A DNA stretch of 64,000 nucleotides. Source: Candidatus Endomicrobium neocapritermitis. Lineage in GTDB: Bacteria > Elusimicrobiota > Endomicrobiia > Endomicrobiales > Endomicrobiaceae. The translations under genes were made by a program, and so were the position numbers. The notes under the pieces are model-generated. The model had not been told where the DNA came from. It did not search any database and saw only the letters and a program-made list of their open reading frames with translations. Shown here one piece after another: positions 63,101 through 64,000 of this stretch (its first letter is position 1; the number at the start of each line of letters is the position of its first letter). The DNA is taken from contig WRJZ01000048.1 of NCBI GenBank assembly GCA_009778325.1, positions 1-64,000 of the forward strand, read 5' to 3'.

Positions 63101-64000
63101 GAAAAAGCAAAAGCCGATCTTATTGCAAAAAGGCAGGCCGAAGCTATAGCCGCGGCAAGGCTGGCCGAAGAAAACAGAATAAAAGCTGAAGAAGAAAAAC
63201 GGGCAGCAGCCGAGCTGAAAGCTCAAAATGACGCAGAACTTAAAGCAATAAGAGAAGCTGAAAGGCTGCAAAGAGAAAAAGAAAGAGCGGAGCTTGCAGC
63301 GCATAAAGCCGCGGAAAAAGCTGAAAATGACAGGCTGAAAAAAGAAGCCGCGGCAAGACAGAAAGAAATAGATGACCGCGTAAAAGCCGAAGAGGCGGAA
63401 AAAAAGCGCGCCGAAGAAACCGAAAGAGCAAGAATAGCTGCGGATCAAAAAGCCATAGAAGACGCTAATAAAGCAAGAATTGCTGCCGAGAAAAAAGCGG
63501 CAGAAGAAAATATGAGGGCTGAAATGCTTGCAAGAAAGCAGGCTGAAGCGCTTGCAGCCGCGAAAGCAGCGGAAGAACAAAGACTGAAAGCTGAAGCAGC
63601 AAGACAGGCAGCGATAGAAGAAAAAGCAAGACAGGCAGCCGAGCTTGCGGCGCGTAAAGCCGAAGAACTTGCCGAAAGCGAAAGAGTAAAAGCGGAAATG
63701 CTTGCCAGACAGAGAAATGAAATTCTGCAAAGAGCAAAGCTTGACGAGAAAAAGATGGCTGAAGAAGAAGCTGAAAGACAAAAATATATAGAAAAACAGA
63801 GATTGGAAAGCGAAAAATTAAAAGCGGAAATGCTTGCCAGACAGCAGGCCGAAGAAGCGGCAAGGCAGACAGCCATAAAAGAAAAAGCAAAAGCTGCGGA
63901 AGCCGCCGCAAAACTCGAAGCGGAACTTACGGCTAAGAGAGAAGCGGAAAGATTACAGCAAAGATTACAGCAGGAAAAAGAAAAGGCCGCTCTTGAAGCA
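57200..64000 (+). CDS. Autotransporter-like protein with internal beta-barrel and long coiled-coil C-terminus (runs off the window)
   Basis: An open frame of 2267 codons continues past the window end. A signal peptide (LLFAVLFLPFLSAAAAAQ) precedes a ~900-residue passenger. The passenger is rich in SSNSAxxxGGAIY-type repeats (for example FQSNTAGNTGGAIYARGN), like chlamydial polymorphic membrane proteins. A helical linker (AALALDAVSQSPSQTQAQTD) leads to an autotransporter-type barrel, about residues 1050-1320, with strands such as GEIWIKLAGGKQRYG and a last strand YYANIGLNYIF. Instead of ending there, as classical type Va proteins do, the frame continues for more than 940 residues of Ala/Glu/Lys/Arg coiled coil (about 1330 onward), resembling TolA. 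The start has GAGGGAATAA upstream. The end of the gene is not visible. Confidence 0.85.
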   Translation, partial: MKFLKLFSIRKRLTKLLFAVLFLPFLSAAAAAQTVVVNSYSDLKNALAAPNNTRAVIIDSDINFEDSSLLVSIPAGSTVMLLLYSSEGMRTFDLQGNSGIKFGDGSGTNSKQIQIKNLNIINSNSLASEGAIYVPSLNNANFYIEAVNINNNKGTARGTAYFNIENSTVSFVGNVNFSSNSANYDGGGLWVKGQSTGKAYIQSDSGGVLTFYNNQTQDYGGGIYFDEYVNADFRGITNFQSNTAGNTGGAIYARGNSAVNFSGDASFSNNQASYGGAVFVGSGGALTFNKNIAFTSNTATNQGGAIYNSGLINFSNTAGTEITFGGNSAAYGRDIYNSGTININGAGNIILSGGIEGSGTINKSGAGTMYFKSGSVTNFGGTFNLTGGNAHFSEPAKISNMAIGAAALTLDVDFIGSRTSVLYFDNITINASNGKLYINNISAAPVSAASTTIFYSNNANSGTFNDNNIYDLASGSASYKLEWNYNAGGYGNGYNYRGLLTSYSLGPWSTFVFRYQGAVSGETVSLTANLTAAVGDESGFGSPGDNNITINGGGYTLNSAGKTGLGFVFAPSSSATFKNINFINFNTTAGGGALLSNNSTVNFEGSITFSSNTASNGGGAVNAVSGSITFSGNTLFRGNRAVSSSGGALYAASNNSVRFLNTVNFISNSASANGGAVNLSGNNIIVDMKSVIFTSNTANGSGGAIYINGNGKLTINGAADFRYNNALLSGGAIFMQGASLSETASLTINQPGSSATVFEGNVSGGNNESIRLAGNTRLNFDIAGNGEVRLNDGLSSSGSSNIITKTGSGTFFLNGDMSRSNADLIIVNGKFTVGAGGTLSAGLLSNSAAFDLQNGAGDIVNAQTFFSSGTLQMEVLSYTDGTKKSDKIIADNVSIASGTLNVFIGIGDYNNDSFAIITATSGITGAFANSDSLAKSGTQWQLDYSNPNIIYLIVNGKSASNFSLLSGLSYNQKSAALALDAVSQSPSQTQAQTDAINGILLMGDAGQKAALAEIAGYFLANVIRSQAVSNDRRNLYQAIEDRCANDGRGSGEIWIKLAGGKQRYGSDSNSPGSFEDSVLGVDFGWDKYNKDNNLIYGVFGKYNKHSVSQKRNSADVGSYGLGAYGGLLKEKVDVKAAFSVSFQNYETNRYIPFENLTAKGDFSGNAVNFDAEIAYKKALNEKMSFRPFTGLEFGFVNNDKFIESGAGIYNLKVENAGYASGIWRFGAGLFGKADKSQKLGWSADAELGFMLAGNVAEVETEIFESGKKSKIRGAETGSAVFALNLGADYRITENIKAYSGLRFSAGDLFGDYYANIGLNYIFCATSAEKQIKREDKEERSRKKTEAVIAGEAESKGLSTDMAIALSGPTKEMIKRQEQRQREEFRQQKIYEKELQIEISIIAEKDAVRRAEVQQRISYLESEIRSEYDKLQMAQTEAEIAYNESRTAKDPQTKRAMEKVHEGKVAIVSVHKNNIGRLLKEIDELDKKEERMQKAQERAAIRTLERKREAEIKAGIEERYKTEQAAESMIAKLVEEEKIRRAAALEAQQKAEAEAKARQQAADAEAAIIEERERIKSEGEQQRAAEEKLIADMFAKQQAQAQAYAEQKAMEEAVKRESDEAQRVAREKEREAQLARQQAEAMVAERIAVEKRLAAEAERQAAADLKAKQEAETEAKKEAERLQKEHEKAKLAAKKEAEKQERERIKREKEEAKLQAKLAEGKARAASADMSVALSSKDMKRRHARYEQELQKERARAAAEDAPRREAWQQKQKDLESVFRHERYELQKARQEAEIASFETETAKDAKERRKFEEILMQKNAELAARQAAVNRTQQALADHWAEEDAILKAQEEAVLAAVAETMRAEQDAEFAKQLKARQSAELKAAKEAQEAETERIKREDAAANKLAEEKDKAEMLAELHAEALEKAKTAEEAAAAQKAVDEKSKAEKLEKEQAERAVLEQEKRIADEKAKADLIAKRQAEAIAAARLAEENRIKAEEEKRAAAELKAQNDAELKAIREAERLQREKERAELAAHKAAEKAENDRLKKEAAARQKEIDDRVKAEEAEKKRAEETERARIAADQKAIEDANKARIAAEKKAAEENMRAEMLARKQAEALAAAKAAEEQRLKAEAARQAAIEEKARQAAELAARKAEELAESERVKAEMLARQRNEILQRAKLDEKKMAEEEAERQKYIEKQRLESEKLKAEMLARQQAEEAARQTAIKEKAKAAEAAAKLEAELTAKREAERLQQRLQQEKEKAALEA

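Noticed and set aside
60434-63911. Long minus-strand ORFs rich in Phe, Cys, Ser and Leu
   Set aside because: They are antisense shadows of the plus-strand autotransporter/coiled-coil gene, caused by Ala/Glu/Lys codon bias; no ribosome sites or domains.

Overview
The window reads as the replication-gene neighbourhood of a Gram-negative, fermentative, low-to-mid GC bacterium. Outer-membrane traits include a porin-like barrel, lipoproteins and an autotransporter-type barrel. Metabolic traits are indolepyruvate:ferredoxin oxidoreductase, a phenylacetate-CoA ligase-like enzyme and an ACT protein. I think of an Elusimicrobiota/Endomicrobium-like organism, but this is inference from gene content and style; nothing in the window proves the taxon.

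Layout. 1-6.4 kb: remnants of a RhuM-family gene, a 15-repeat CRISPR array read on the + strand, a probable tracrRNA, and a convergent type II-C cas9-cas1-cas2 operon. 6.4-11 kb: a DUF1016 (YhcG) nuclease-like gene, a duplicated 3' end of gyrA, a zeta-toxin-like kinase with a small partner, then intact gyrA. 11-26.3 kb (nearly all minus strand): MITE-like palindrome, small lipoprotein, exported nitroreductase-like protein, gyrB, a DpnI-type restriction enzyme with a 47-codon follower, dciA, dnaN, a YwqK/MORN protein, dnaA, rsmA, a cupin on the other strand, mnmE, jag, yidC, yidD, rnpA, rpmH. 26.6-64 kb (all plus strand): exported hydrolase, porin-like protein, lipoprotein, HigB/HigA-type toxin-antitoxin pair, iorA-iorB, TPR protein, paaK-like ligase, three polytopic membrane proteins, tandem ACT protein, membrane protein with acidic tail, CoA-binding protein, HAD phosphatase, LolA-like protein, B12-type radical SAM protein, two parS sites, parA-parB, a DnaA-box cluster in AT-rich DNA, a 2210-residue composite protein, a PIF1-type helicase, and an autotransporter-like giant that runs off the end of the window.

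The most unusual signal is not a protein. About thirty intergenic stretches carry long inverted repeats whose arms are built from short degenerate words that differ from copy to copy. Many enclose either two small conserved hairpins (a cloverleaf-like class) or a core related to AACGRCAAARRCAAAA. They usually sit directly upstream of a start codon, with the Shine-Dalgarno sequence just outside the arm. The same words also lie in frame inside rsmA and a radical SAM gene, and form the C-termini of several other proteins. They behave like a family of mobile or duplicating palindromes that tolerates insertion into coding sequence, comparable in concept to Rickettsia palindromic elements.

Other second-look items: CRISPR repeats that each contain a complete promoter-like sequence; a tracrRNA anti-repeat directly downstream of the array; a shared 16-bp boundary at the gyrA-tail modules; an internal lipoprotein signal in the 2210-residue protein; and an autotransporter barrel followed by more than 940 residues of TolA-like coiled coil.
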